Shown here: positions 53,304 through 62,394 of the stretch, piece after piece
Layout: each line of letters begins with the position of its first letter
How positions within the stretch are numbered: position 1 is the stretch's first letter
Program-made: the position numbers and the translations under genes
The notes under the pieces: model-generated
What the model saw: the letters and a program-made list of their open reading frames with translations, nothing else
The model's database searches: none
Told to the model about the DNA's origin: nothing
Source: Flavobacterium ardleyense
GTDB taxonomy: Bacteria; Bacteroidota; Bacteroidia; Flavobacteriales; Flavobacteriaceae
Assembly (NCBI RefSeq): GCF_033547075.1
Contig: NZ_CP137891.1
Coordinates: 1,736,001 to 1,800,000, forward strand
Reading direction: 5' to 3'
Length of the DNA stretch: 64,000 bases

Positions 53304-54035
53304 ATGGAAACTGAAAACAAGAAAATATTACTAGTAGAAGATGATCAAAATTTTGGTGCAATACTAAAAGATTATCTTATGTTAAATGATTTTGATGTCA
53401 CTCTCGCCAAGAATGGTATGGAGGGATTTGAAAAATTTAAAAAAGATACGTATGACTTATGTATTCTTGATGTTATGATGCCATACAAAGATGGGTATAC
53501 ATTAGCAAAGGAAATACGTGAAAAAAATAAAGAAGTGCCAATCATTTTCTTGACTGCAAAGTCTATGAAGGAGGATGTACTTAAAGGATATAAAGTAGGG
53601 GCAGACGATTATCTTAATAAACCTTTTGATTCGGAAGTGTTATTGATGAAAATTAAAGCAATCATACAGAGAAAAGCAAGTGATACAAAGAGTGATCATG
53701 TAAGATTTGAATTTCAAATTGGAAATTTCCATTTGAATTCTAAACTTAGATTCTTGACTTTCAAAGACGAAGAACCGATAAAGTTGTCTCCAAAGGAAAA
53801 TGAACTTTTGAAGTTATTAACTTTATACGAAAATGATTTAATGCCTAGAGAGCTAGCATTAACAAAAATATGGAGAGATGATAACTATTTCACATCAAGA
53901 AGTATGGATGTTTATATAGCGAAATTGCGTAAATATCTTAAACCTGATGAAGATGTTGAAATTTTAAATATTCACGGAGAAGGATTTAGACTTGTTGTTC
54001 GCAATAAAGAAAATAAGCCAAAACTCGCAGAATAA
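53304..54035 (+). CDS. OmpR-family response regulator (RprY-like)
   Basis: A 243-residue regulator. The receiver has ILLVEDDQNFG, the phosphoacceptor Asp56 in LCILDVMMP, FLTAKSM and LNKPFDSEVLL. The C-terminal winged helix (about 135-235) has IKLSPKENELLKLL, MPRELALTKIW, TSRSMDVYIAKLRKYLK and NIHGEGFRLVV. It is coupled to the upstream kinase gene, so the two form a standard two-component pair. Targets are not visible in the window. Confidence 0.95.
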   Translation: METENKKILLVEDDQNFGAILKDYLMLNDFDVTLAKNGMEGFEKFKKDTYDLCILDVMMPYKDGYTLAKEIREKNKEVPIIFLTAKSMKEDVLKGYKVGADDYLNKPFDSEVLLMKIKAIIQRKASDTKSDHVRFEFQIGNFHLNSKLRFLTFKDEEPIKLSPKENELLKLLTLYENDLMPRELALTKIWRDDNYFTSRSMDVYIAKLRKYLKPDEDVEILNIHGEGFRLVVRNKENKPKLAE

Positions 54036-54042
54036 AAAAGCT

Positions 54043-54966
54043 TTAAATTTCAGTTTCAGTTTTTTTACTGTCAATGTAGTCAAAAATTGTTTTACTGCTC
54101 TCATTGTAATTAAACCATTTGGTATACTCATTTTTTTTAAACCAAGTGAGTTGTCTTTTAGCATATCGACGAGTATTTCTTTTGATGGTTTCTACCGCAA
54201 AATCCCATGAATACTCGTCGGTAAGAAAGGCAAAAAGCTCTTTATAACCAACGGTTTGCAATGCATTAATCTCTTTAAAATTTTGTAGAGATTTTACTTC
54301 TGCAAGTAATCCGTCCTCTATCATTATATCAACGCGACGATTTATTCGTTCATAAATTAGTGAGCGATCTGCTTCTAATCCTATTATTATTGGAATAAAA
54401 TTTCTCTTTTTTGTATTCTTTGTCAGAAAGCTTGAATAGGGTTTTCCTGTTTGCAAACAGACTTCCAGTGCACGCATTAACCGCTGAGGATTTCCTTTTT
54501 CTATTACTTCAAATTGATCTGCATCTAACTTTTGCAGATTTTCTTGCAAATAGGTAATTCCTAAGTTTTGATAATTATTCTGAATTTCTACTCTTATACT
54601 TGGATCAATCTCCGGAAATTCATCCATTCCAAATAATACAGCTTCCACATACAGGCCAGAGCCACCCACCATCACTGCAAAATCTGAAGTTGCATATAAG
54701 AGATCAAGTTTCTGTATTGCATCTCTCTCAAAGTCTCCAACAGTGTATTTATCTCCAATCGATTTGTTATGTATAAAGTGATGTTTTACGGCGCTGAGTT
54801 CTTCTTTGGAGGGAACGGCTGTGCCTATGCTCATTTCTTTATAAAATTGTCGAGAATCACATGACAAAATTTCGCAATTATAATTTTGTGCCACCTCTAT
54901 AGCTTTGGAAGTTTTGCCAATTGCGGTTGGGCCTACAATAACGATCAAATATTTTTTGGAAATCAT
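54043..54966 (-). CDS. miaA: tRNA dimethylallyltransferase
   Basis: It adds a dimethylallyl group to adenosine 37 of tRNAs reading UNN codons. The P loop IVGPTAIGKTSKAIEVA (about residues 10-26), LSCDSRQFYKEMSIGTA with the catalytic Asp, VGGSGLYVEAVLFG, NPQRLMRALEV and RRYAKRQLTWFKK are diagnostic. The length of 307 residues is standard. It overlaps the upstream ion-channel gene by 4 bases. It converges with the response regulator gene, 7 bases between stops. Confidence 0.97.
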   Translation of the reverse strand: MISKKYLIVIVGPTAIGKTSKAIEVAQNYNCEILSCDSRQFYKEMSIGTAVPSKEELSAVKHHFIHNKSIGDKYTVGDFERDAIQKLDLLYATSDFAVMVGGSGLYVEAVLFGMDEFPEIDPSIRVEIQNNYQNLGITYLQENLQKLDADQFEVIEKGNPQRLMRALEVCLQTGKPYSSFLTKNTKKRNFIPIIIGLEADRSLIYERINRRVDIMIEDGLLAEVKSLQNFKEINALQTVGYKELFAFLTDEYSWDFAVETIKRNTRRYAKRQLTWFKKNEYTKWFNYNESSKTIFDYIDSKKTETEI

Positions 54967-55841
54967 TCTCCTCTTTCTTTAGCGTGTAGTTTTTCTCCAC
55001 AATTGTAACAAAAATTCGCGTAATCTTTGTGGTTAGTTTCGTTGCAGTTTGGACAAGAAGTTGTGTTTGTAGGTTGATTGCCAGGTTTTTTATTTACAAT
55101 TTCAGACGTCACTATACCAGTTGGTACCGCAATAATTCCGTAACCCATAATCATAATGACCATTGATAAAAATTGTCCAAGGCCAGTTTGCGGAGTAATA
55201 TCGCCAAAACCTACAGTTGTTAATGTCACTATTGTCCAATAAATGCTCACTGGTATATCTGAAAAGCCATTTAGTGGTCCTTCTATCATATACATCAAAG
55301 TTCCAAAAATGACACAAAGAATTATTACGGTGAAAAGGAACACAAATATTTTGTCCCTACTTCTTCTCAATGCAATCATTAGCATATGCGATGCACCCAC
55401 AAAATGTCCAAGTTTCAAGATTCTAAAAACTCGCAATAAACGAACAGCCCTCAAAGAAGCTAATAGATGCGCCCCTGGCAATAGCAAACTTATATAAGAT
55501 GGTAGAATAGCCAATAAATCTATAATTCCGTAGGCACTTAAAACATATTTTATTGGTTTACGAACTGTAAGAATTCTTGCAATATATTCGATAGTAAATA
55601 ATATAGTTATGGTCCACTCAATAATGTGCAGCATGTGACCATACTTAAATCTAATAGCTGCTACGCTTTCAAACATAATGGCAGCAATAGAAATAAGAAT
55701 AAGTATCAACAGAATAATATCAAACAGCTTACCCGTCGGAGTATCAGCCTCGTAAATTATCCTATGGAGTTTCCTCCTTAATCTTTCATTAATGTGAATT
55801 TCCAAGAAAGTAAATTTTGAAGTACAGTCAAAAATAGTCAA
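54963..55841 (-). CDS. Voltage-gated potassium-channel-like ion transporter with a zinc-ribbon tail
   Basis: A 292-residue six-helix channel of the Kv type. An S4-like helix has regularly spaced Arg (RAVRLLRVFRILK, 131-143). The pore loop and selectivity filter TTVGFGD (208-214) are canonical for potassium. After the last helix there is a short tail with C263PNC266 and C278YNC281, a zinc-ribbon-like four-Cys motif. The N-terminus (about 1-35) is cytoplasmic and basic. The channel family is well established in bacteria; a role for the metal-binding tail, for instance in gating, is inference. It is 4 bases after the upstream nuclease gene. Confidence 0.9.
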   Translation of the reverse strand: MTIFDCTSKFTFLEIHINERLRRKLHRIIYEADTPTGKLFDIILLILILISIAAIMFESVAAIRFKYGHMLHIIEWTITILFTIEYIARILTVRKPIKYVLSAYGIIDLLAILPSYISLLLPGAHLLASLRAVRLLRVFRILKLGHFVGASHMLMIALRRSRDKIFVFLFTVIILCVIFGTLMYMIEGPLNGFSDIPVSIYWTIVTLTTVGFGDITPQTGLGQFLSMVIMIMGYGIIAVPTGIVTSEIVNKKPGNQPTNTTSCPNCNETNHKDYANFCYNCGEKLHAKERGE

Positions 55842-55845
55842 TCGC

Positions 55846-57177
55846 TTACAAGTAGACTATTTTTAAATTTTTATTTTTTAAAATATATGCTTGTAATATA
55901 TTTTTAATATCCGAAGTATGCTTTATTGGTATTAATATATTTTTAAGAACATTGACATTAAGTACTTGGTAGTTTAGGTCGAAAAAAGCATAACCTTTAC
56001 AAATTCCGTCCTCTACAAGAATAGCACTTCGTTCATGAATGGTGCGTCCCCTTTCTCTAATAAAAAATGTTTTACCGTCAATCTGTACATGTTTAATCAA
56101 ATCCTCTACGCGCTGATTGTAGATCTCTACTAATGGAATCGTATTATTTGATTTAACTTCTAACTCAAATCCAATCTTTAGTAAAGATGGGATAATATAA
56201 AAATCCTCGACTGCCATTTCAATCATACTTTTTGCTTCGGGAAGAGTAGCAAATAGTGAAATCTCTTTTCGAAATCTGTCCGCTTTTTTGATATTTAAAA
56301 CACGAAATCCTTCGTCGTTAAGCTCTTCGTATAAGCCCCAACGGTATATACTTTTATTGGTAACTTTATTTAATTCGGGCTTATTCTCGACAACTTCTGT
56401 GCGTTCTTTTATAATTCCAATAAGTTCAGTCGCAGTCTCCTCAAAAGTTACAGTAAAAACTTCTGCTTGAATCTTTTTCGAAATTCTAGAATCCCCAATA
56501 AAGTGCTTGTTTACCGCTCTCTTTATATTTTTGCTTTTTGCGATAAAAATAATGGTTCCATCTTCTTTATGGACATAATACACCCCCGTTTTGGAAGGCA
56601 AAGATTCTACAATATCAAGAAGTTTAGGAGAGATTCCTTTTTCGACTTCAGTTTTTATCAACTCCTTGACAATTGTTTTGGAAGTATCTTTAGAAAGTAA
56701 CAGCTTGAAAAGTTTGACCGTTGCTAATGCATCTCCACTTGCACGATGCCTGTCAGCCATGGGAATACCGAGCGCACGAACGAGTTTTCCTAAGCTAAAA
56801 GATGGCTGTTCTGGTAGTAATTTTTGCGCAAGCTCAACTGTACAAAGTGTATTTGTCTGGAAATCGTATCCTAAGCGCCTAAACTCAGTACGCAAAATTC
56901 TATAATCAAAGCTAGAATTATGTGCCACAAGGATACAACCGTTGCAAATTTCCAAAATTCGCTTTGCCACCTCGTAAAACTTTGGAGCATTTACTAGCAT
57001 TTCGTTATTAATGCCTGTCAGTTTTATCACGAAAGGTTGAATTGGTATTTCAGGATTAACTAGGCTTATAAATTGATCTACTATTTCGTTTCCATCAAAT
57101 TTATAGATAGCAATTTCTGTAATCCCTTCTTCGTTAAATTGTCCTCCTGTGGTTTCTATGTCAAGTATTGCGTACAA
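55846..57177 (-). CDS. DnaQ-like 3'-5' exonuclease fused to a degenerate GIY-YIG domain
   Basis: A 443-residue fusion. The N-terminal DEDDh exonuclease (about 1-165) is intact: ILDIETTGG (Asp6, Glu8), VAHNSSFDYRIL and HRASGDALAT. A UvrC/Cho-like GIY-YIG domain follows (about 195-285), but its motifs are altered: GVYYV, then FIAKSKNIKRAVNKHF, where the Gly of YIG is Ala and the catalytic Arg position (usual KNxKxRV) is Ala. The Glu before ENKPELN is kept. The rest (about 290-443) is of unknown fold. The exonuclease half should be active; the other half is probably structural or DNA-binding. Confidence 0.9.
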   Translation of the reverse strand: MYAILDIETTGGQFNEEGITEIAIYKFDGNEIVDQFISLVNPEIPIQPFVIKLTGINNEMLVNAPKFYEVAKRILEICNGCILVAHNSSFDYRILRTEFRRLGYDFQTNTLCTVELAQKLLPEQPSFSLGKLVRALGIPMADRHRASGDALATVKLFKLLLSKDTSKTIVKELIKTEVEKGISPKLLDIVESLPSKTGVYYVHKEDGTIIFIAKSKNIKRAVNKHFIGDSRISKKIQAEVFTVTFEETATELIGIIKERTEVVENKPELNKVTNKSIYRWGLYEELNDEGFRVLNIKKADRFRKEISLFATLPEAKSMIEMAVEDFYIIPSLLKIGFELEVKSNNTIPLVEIYNQRVEDLIKHVQIDGKTFFIRERGRTIHERSAILVEDGICKGYAFFDLNYQVLNVNVLKNILIPIKHTSDIKNILQAYILKNKNLKIVYL

Positions 57178-57195
57178 TTTTTTCTTTTTTTATAA

Positions 57196-57843
57196 TTATC
57201 TTGATCCAAATATGCTACTGCCTATTCGCACCATAGTACTCCCACAATCTATCGCAATTTTATAATCTCCAGACATTCCCATAGAAAGTACAGTAAGATC
57301 ATTAGCTGTAGCAAATTGATCGTAGAGGTTTTTTAGAGTTGTAAATTCCTCTTTTATCTGTTCTTGCTTATCTGTAAATGTTGCCATTCCCATCAAACCT
57401 TCAATTTTGACATTCTTATAATCATTTTTGAAATCTGAATTGAAAATTTCAGATATCTCATTTTTGTCAAATCCAAACTTCGTTTCTTCGTCTGCAATAA
57501 AAACTTGCAATAGTACAGAAATTATGCGGTTGTTTTTTTCTGCTTGTTTATTGATTTCCTGAAGAAGTTTGAGACTATCAACGCCATGAACGAGCGCTAC
57601 AAATGGCGCCATATATTTCACTTTATTTCTCTGTACATGTCCAATCATATGCCATTGAATATCTTTTGGCATTTCTTCAAATTTGTCAGTCATCTCTTGG
57701 ATTTTATTTTCACCAAAAATTCTCTGACCCGCATTATATGCCGCCATCAAATCTTGTACAGGTTTGGTCTTTGAAACCGCAACAAGTACAACATTATCCG
57801 GTAGTATTTTTTTTATTTCTGTAAGCCGGGTAGCAATATTCAT
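57196..57843 (-). CDS. YggS-family pyridoxal-phosphate homeostasis protein
   Basis: A 215-residue TIM-barrel protein with no known enzymatic reaction, which binds pyridoxal 5'-phosphate and buffers its pool. LVAVSKTKPVQDLM holds the cofactor Lys25. FGENKIQEMTDK, WHMIGHVQRNKVKYM, GLMGMATF, LSMGMSGDYKIAIDCGSTMVRIGSSIFG are family signatures. The length is slightly short, as usual in Bacteroidetes. It lies 12 bases after the DUF1015 gene and 18 bases before the nuclease fusion gene. Confidence 0.95.
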   Translation of the reverse strand: MNIATRLTEIKKILPDNVVLVAVSKTKPVQDLMAAYNAGQRIFGENKIQEMTDKFEEMPKDIQWHMIGHVQRNKVKYMAPFVALVHGVDSLKLLQEINKQAEKNNRIISVLLQVFIADEETKFGFDKNEISEIFNSDFKNDYKNVKIEGLMGMATFTDKQEQIKEEFTTLKNLYDQFATANDLTVLSMGMSGDYKIAIDCGSTMVRIGSSIFGSR

Positions 57844-57855
57844 TTTTTGTATCTA

Positions 57856-59076
57856 TTAAAGTTCATAAACGACAAGGCCACTTCTGAATTTTGGTTCTAT
57901 ATACGTACTTTTCGGTGGCATAATTAAATTAGAATCGGCTATGTTTTTAATTTCTGTAATGTCTGAGGGAAAAAGTACAAATCCTAACTCAAATTCTTCG
58001 GAATCAATAATTTTTTTAATATCAATCACCGACTTTTTTCCTGGTATATAATCTATTCTTTCATCATTACGAAGATCGGCAATTCCTAAAATAGGCAATA
58101 AAACGGTGTCGTATAAAATTTGTGCATCTAATCCTTGTAACGCATCATCAAACGAAAACTTTTCTAACTTTAGCGTAAGCGAATAAAATTCATTCTCAAG
58201 ATACATCCCAAATTCATGTTTCTTACTAGGGTGAAAAAGTTGTTGAGACTTGATTTCGACTTCAAAATTTTCGGATAGTTTGTCGATAAAGTCCTCTTTA
58301 GAAAGGCCGTTTAGATCTCTTATCAATCTATTATACTCATAAATTTTCACATTGCTATCGGCAATTAAGAAACTCATAAACCTAGATTTAGACTCGGTTT
58401 TGTTTGCTGCTTGCTCATCAAATAACATATTTGCCGACGCAGATCTATGGTGACCATCGGCAATGTATAAGTCGCCAATTTTATCAAAAGTTTCTTGCAA
58501 AAACTCGATTTCTTCAACGTCATCCACTTTCCATAAATAATGAACGTCCTTTATAGTTGTGGCAAATTCAAAGTCGGGCACTCTTGACGTTTTGTTTTCG
58601 ATCCAATTGTCAATTAGGTCATTGTCAGGATAGCTCATTAACACAGGCTCGGTATTAAATCCTGCATACCTCATATAATCTTTAAACAACTCAACTCGAT
58701 ATTGCAATGTATCCTCATGTTTCTTGATGAGACCATTTTTGTAATCGTCAATAGTTGTGGCAAGAATTATTCCGGTAAAAGTATTATTATCCGTTTTTAT
58801 TCTATGCACATAAACCGCTGGCTTTTCGTCCTGAACAAGGATATTATCATATTTAAAATCTTGATATTTTTGATGAACGAGTTTAAAACGTTTTTCAAAA
58901 GTTATTTTCTGCTGATTTGTGTAAGCAGGATTTAAGATATGTAAAAAAGATAGTGGATTAAAGTCCAATTGCGAGGCCAACTCGGCAGGCGAATATTCTT
59001 CGTACGATCTAGAAGTTACCAAACTCACCTTGTCCCGAGTTGGTCTAAAAGCTTTAAATGGGTGTATTTTTGCCAA
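57856..59076 (-). CDS. DUF1015 family protein
   Basis: A 406-residue soluble protein of the DUF1015 family. KIHPFKAFRPTRDKVSLVTSRSYE opens the family. YVHRIKTDNNTFTGIILATTIDDY, LYIADGHHRSASANML (His-His in a putative active site) and DAQILYDTVLLPILGI are further conserved blocks. It is widespread in bacteria and archaea. Its activity is not established, though some members are described as HTH-linked SerK-like kinases that make O-phosphoserine; that link is uncertain here. It is followed by yggS on the same strand. Confidence 0.88.
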   Translation of the reverse strand: MAKIHPFKAFRPTRDKVSLVTSRSYEEYSPAELASQLDFNPLSFLHILNPAYTNQQKITFEKRFKLVHQKYQDFKYDNILVQDEKPAVYVHRIKTDNNTFTGIILATTIDDYKNGLIKKHEDTLQYRVELFKDYMRYAGFNTEPVLMSYPDNDLIDNWIENKTSRVPDFEFATTIKDVHYLWKVDDVEEIEFLQETFDKIGDLYIADGHHRSASANMLFDEQAANKTESKSRFMSFLIADSNVKIYEYNRLIRDLNGLSKEDFIDKLSENFEVEIKSQQLFHPSKKHEFGMYLENEFYSLTLKLEKFSFDDALQGLDAQILYDTVLLPILGIADLRNDERIDYIPGKKSVIDIKKIIDSEEFELGFVLFPSDITEIKNIADSNLIMPPKSTYIEPKFRSGLVVYEL

Positions 59077-59106
59077 AATTATTTTTTGAACACTGTTTTT
59101 ACAGTA

Positions 59107-60000
59107 TTAATTTTTGTGAAATTGTTTCGCAACGTTTTCTGCTTTTTTTGAAGTTGAATAATCATAAAATCCTTCGCCAGATTTAACTCCTAATTTTCCA
59201 GCTCTCACCATATTTACTAATAAGGGGCAAGGTGCATATTTTGGATTCTTGAAACCATTGTACATAACTTCCAAAATTGCCAAGCAAACGTCAAGTCCAA
59301 TAAAGTCAGCTAGTTGCAACGGACCCATCGGATGCGCCATACCAAGTTTCATCACTGTGTCTATTTCGTACACTCCTGCGACTCCATTGTATAATGTTTC
59401 AATTGATTCATTTATCATTGGCATCAAAATTCGGTTTGCTACAAAACCTGGATAGTCATTAACTTCGACTGGAGTTTTTCCTAGTTTTTCTGACATTTGC
59501 ATTATCGATTTTGTAACCTCATCAGAAGTATTGTAGCCACGAATGATTTCGACCAATTTCATAATTGGCACAGGATTCATAAAGTGCATTCCAATAACTC
59601 GCTCGGGATGGCTTACTACTGCTCCAATTTGGGTGATAGAAATAGAAGAAGTATTAGTTGCCAAAATTGTATCAGCTTCGCAATATTCATTAAGTTTTTT
59701 AAAGATATCAAGTTTAAGAGTGACGTTTTCTGTGGCGGCTTCCACAACTAGATCAGCACCAGCCACACCATCTTTGATATCTGTATAAGTGATTATATTT
59801 CCTATAGTTGTAAGTTTGTCGGCCTCGGTAATAGTTCCTTTCGCAACCATTCTGTCAAGATTACCTGCAATCGTGGCCATTCCTTTGTCTAGAGATTTTT
59901 CTGAAATATCAATAAGTTTTACTGTAAAACCTTTTTGTGCAAATGTATGAGCAATTCCGTTACCCATTGTTCCTGCTCCAATTACCGCAATATTCTTCAT
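59107..60000 (-). CDS. 3-hydroxybutyryl-CoA (3-hydroxyacyl-CoA) dehydrogenase
   Basis: An NAD(P)-dependent dehydrogenase of short or medium 3-hydroxyacyl-CoA substrates, in fatty-acid or butyrate metabolism. The Rossmann motif IAVIGAGTMGNGIAHTFAQKG is at the start. Further motifs are LVVEAATENVTLKLDIFKK, LATNTSSISITQIG, RVIGMHFMNPVPIMKLVE (catalytic His near 141) and NDYPGFVANRILMPMINE. The length of 297 residues matches single-domain HBD enzymes. It lies 18 bases downstream of the Gfo/Idh/MocA gene. Confidence 0.94.
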   Translation of the reverse strand: MKNIAVIGAGTMGNGIAHTFAQKGFTVKLIDISEKSLDKGMATIAGNLDRMVAKGTITEADKLTTIGNIITYTDIKDGVAGADLVVEAATENVTLKLDIFKKLNEYCEADTILATNTSSISITQIGAVVSHPERVIGMHFMNPVPIMKLVEIIRGYNTSDEVTKSIMQMSEKLGKTPVEVNDYPGFVANRILMPMINESIETLYNGVAGVYEIDTVMKLGMAHPMGPLQLADFIGLDVCLAILEVMYNGFKNPKYAPCPLLVNMVRAGKLGVKSGEGFYDYSTSKKAENVAKQFHKN

Positions 60001-60018
60001 TAAAATATATTTTTATTA

Positions 60019-60999
60019 TTATTGTAAAGTATTATTTTTTTCGAAACAATCAATCACCTGATACGCAACACGTAATGCTTCTGTTCCCTGTTCTAAAGTT
60101 ACTACCGTTTGCTGGTCGGTTGTTATAGCATCTGCAAAGCTTTCGAGTTCAGCAAATATGGCGTTGTTTTGCTCCACATCGGGATTTGCAAAATAGATTT
60201 GTTTTTTTACACCTTCTGCATTCTGGAGGATCATATCAAAATCTCCAGGTACATCTGGTGCTTCTTTCATTTTTACGACCTCGCATTTTTTTTCTAGAAA
60301 ATCGACAGAGATATAGGCGTCTTTCTGAAAGAATCTTGATTTCCGCATGTTTTTTAAAGAAATTCTAGAAGCTGTCAGATTTGCAACGCATCCATTTTCA
60401 AATTTGATTCGGGCATTGGCAATATCTGGAGTTTCAGAAATAACTGCAATTCCACTAGCATGAATCTCTTTTACTTTTGAATTTACAACACTTAAAATAA
60501 TATCAATATCATGAATCATCAAATCTAAAACTACAGGTACGTCAGTGCCTCGTGGATTAAACTCTGCAAGTCGGTGTGACTCTATAAACATTGGATTAGC
60601 AATTGTCTCTTTTATTGCTATAAACGCAGGATTAAACCGCTCCACATGACCCACTTGTCCCTTTACATTATATTCCTTTGCAAGCGCAATAATTTCCTCT
60701 GCTTCCTCAACTGAATTAGAAATTGGTTTCTCTATAAAAATATGTTTTCCAGATTTAATAGCAACTTTTGCACATTTATAATGAGAAAGAGTAGGAGTAA
60801 CAATATCTATAACGTCAACAGCAGTAAGTAGAGATGCAATGGTTCTAAATTGTGTATAACCAAATTCCTTGGCAACCCTTTCACCATTTTCTTGGTTTTC
60901 ATCGTAAAAGCCAACAAGTTCAAATTTATCAGATTCTTGAAGTAATCGCAAGTGTATCTTACCTAGGTGGCCCGCACCCAAAACTCCTATTTTAAGCAT
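60019..60999 (-). CDS. Gfo/Idh/MocA-family oxidoreductase
   Basis: A 326-residue NAD(P)-dependent oxidoreductase. The N-terminal Rossmann fold starts IGVLGAGHLGKIHLRLLQES. FIEKPISNSVEEAEEII holds the family Glu-Lys-Pro catalytic motif (Lys near residue 95). GQVGHVERFNPAF and DLMIHDIDIILSVV (His-Asp) come from the C-terminal domain. The substrate, usually a sugar or inositol, cannot be predicted; in some Gram-negatives relatives of this length act in UDP-sugar or lipid A pathways. It is upstream of the 3-hydroxyacyl-CoA dehydrogenase gene and divergent from pcm. Confidence 0.9.
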   Translation of the reverse strand: MLKIGVLGAGHLGKIHLRLLQESDKFELVGFYDENQENGERVAKEFGYTQFRTIASLLTAVDVIDIVTPTLSHYKCAKVAIKSGKHIFIEKPISNSVEEAEEIIALAKEYNVKGQVGHVERFNPAFIAIKETIANPMFIESHRLAEFNPRGTDVPVVLDLMIHDIDIILSVVNSKVKEIHASGIAVISETPDIANARIKFENGCVANLTASRISLKNMRKSRFFQKDAYISVDFLEKKCEVVKMKEAPDVPGDFDMILQNAEGVKKQIYFANPDVEQNNAIFAELESFADAITTDQQTVVTLEQGTEALRVAYQVIDCFEKNNTLQ

Positions 61000-61132
61000 A
61001 TAAATGTATTTTGTACAAAAATACTAATAAAAAGAGAACCTGTAAGTGCATACTGAAATTAATTAGACTACTGAGTTTATGAAAGTTGAAAGTGGAAGGG
61101 TAAATTGCCCATATCTATTCTGAAAATCCCAA

Positions 61133-61149
61133 TATCTTTGTTATTTTTG
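61133..61149 (+). promoter_or_regulatory. Candidate -7 elements for pcm
   Basis: TATCTTTG (61133-61140) and TATTTTTG (61142-61149) stand in tandem before the pcm start at 61172. Neither has a TTG at the ideal upstream spacing. Confidence 0.35.
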
Positions 61150-61171
61150 TATAAAATCACTTACTTATATT

Positions 61172-61813
61172 TTGAAAGATACTGGAAAACATCAAGGGCT
61201 TAGAAATCAACTTGTTCAAACATTACAGCAAAAAGGGATTAAGGATAGCAATGTTCTAAAAGCCATTGCAAGTATTCCGCGACACCTTTTTTTAAATTCA
61301 AGTTTCGCAGATTATGCCTATCAGGATAAGGCGTTTCCAATTGCCGCTGGACAGACAATCTCTCAACCTTACACTGTAGCTTTTCAGACCGAACTTCTAC
61401 AAGTTAAGACCGGAGACAAAGTTCTTGAAATTGGTACTGGATCTGGCTATCAGACGGCAGTTTTGTGCGGAGTAGGTGCAAAAGTTTATAGCGTTGAGCG
61501 ACAAAATGAGCTCTTTAAGCAAACGTCTTTATTGCTTCCAAAGCTTGGTATCAATCCAAAACACCTATCTTTTGGTGATGGCTACAAAGGTCTGCCTTTG
61601 CACGCACCGTTTGACAGTATAATTGTTACAGCGGGCGCACCCTTTATTCCACAGCCACTGATGGCACAATTAAAGATAGGAGGTAGACTTGTAATTCCGT
61701 TAGGCGAAGACCATCAAATAATGACCTTGTTAATAAGGAAGACGGAAAGCCAATTTGAAAAACATGAATTTGGAGAATTTAGATTCGTGCCATTATTAGA
61801 AAACAAGAATTAA
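61172..61813 (+). CDS. pcm: Protein-L-isoaspartate O-methyltransferase
   Basis: It repairs damaged proteins by methylating L-isoaspartyl residues with SAM. The family motifs are AIASIPRHLFLNSSF, YQDKAFPIAAGQTISQPYTVA, the SAM loop VLEIGTGSGYQTAVLC, FGDGYKGLPLHAPFDSIIVTAGA, and GGRLVIPLG. The length of 213 residues is normal. The start is TTG; no ATG is available upstream of the conserved region. It is the only plus-strand gene in a long minus-strand stretch. Confidence 0.96.
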   Translation: MKDTGKHQGLRNQLVQTLQQKGIKDSNVLKAIASIPRHLFLNSSFADYAYQDKAFPIAAGQTISQPYTVAFQTELLQVKTGDKVLEIGTGSGYQTAVLCGVGAKVYSVERQNELFKQTSLLLPKLGINPKHLSFGDGYKGLPLHAPFDSIIVTAGAPFIPQPLMAQLKIGGRLVIPLGEDHQIMTLLIRKTESQFEKHEFGEFRFVPLLENKN

Positions 61814-61859
61814 ATATAGACATTAAAAGCTTTAAGAGGACCTATATAATTAACGTGTT

Positions 61860-62318
61860 TTAGTTATTGAAATTTTTCTTGATTCGTTGCAAATCTCTCT
61901 TTGTATCTTGTTCTTTGAGAGATTCGCGCTTGTCATAGGTTTTCTTACCTCGACAAAGTCCAATTTCTAATTTTGCCAAACCTTTTTCGTTTGTAAACAA
62001 TCGAAGTGGAACAATAGTCAGTCCTTTGGCTTGAACGCTACGAGCTAGTCCTTTTAGTTCCTTTTTCTTTAATAACAATTTACGTTCTGAACGTGCTTTG
62101 TGGTTAAACTGATTCCCAAAAGTATATTCTTCAATATAAGTATTGATTGCAAATAATTCGTTATTACTAAATTCGCAAAAGCTCTCAGTAATATTAGCCT
62201 TTCCCATTCGGATAGATTTAATTTCTGTTCCAGCCAGAACTATTCCCGCGTTGAATGTTTCAATTACTTCATAATCAAATCGAGCTCTCTTATTGTAAAT
62301 ATTTATGGTTTTCAGCAT
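61860..62318 (-). CDS. smpB: SsrA-binding protein SmpB
   Basis: The obligate tmRNA partner in trans-translation. INIYNKRARFDYEVIETFNAGIVL, GTEIKSIRMGKANITESFCEF, HKARSERKLLLKKKEL and the basic C-terminal tail KKTYDKRESLKEQDTKRDLQRIKK are diagnostic. I start at the ATG at 62318 (152 residues); an upstream ATG at 62354 adds 12 residues foreign to SmpB. The cognate ssrA lies at 4355-4749. Confidence 0.97.
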   Translation of the reverse strand: MLKTINIYNKRARFDYEVIETFNAGIVLAGTEIKSIRMGKANITESFCEFSNNELFAINTYIEEYTFGNQFNHKARSERKLLLKKKELKGLARSVQAKGLTIVPLRLFTNEKGLAKLEIGLCRGKKTYDKRESLKEQDTKRDLQRIKKNFNN

Positions 62319-62394
62319 AGTTGCAAATGTATGAACAAATCCTTTAAAGTACAATCTTATACTCAGGTTCAGATGTATTTATTGTATATTGTTA

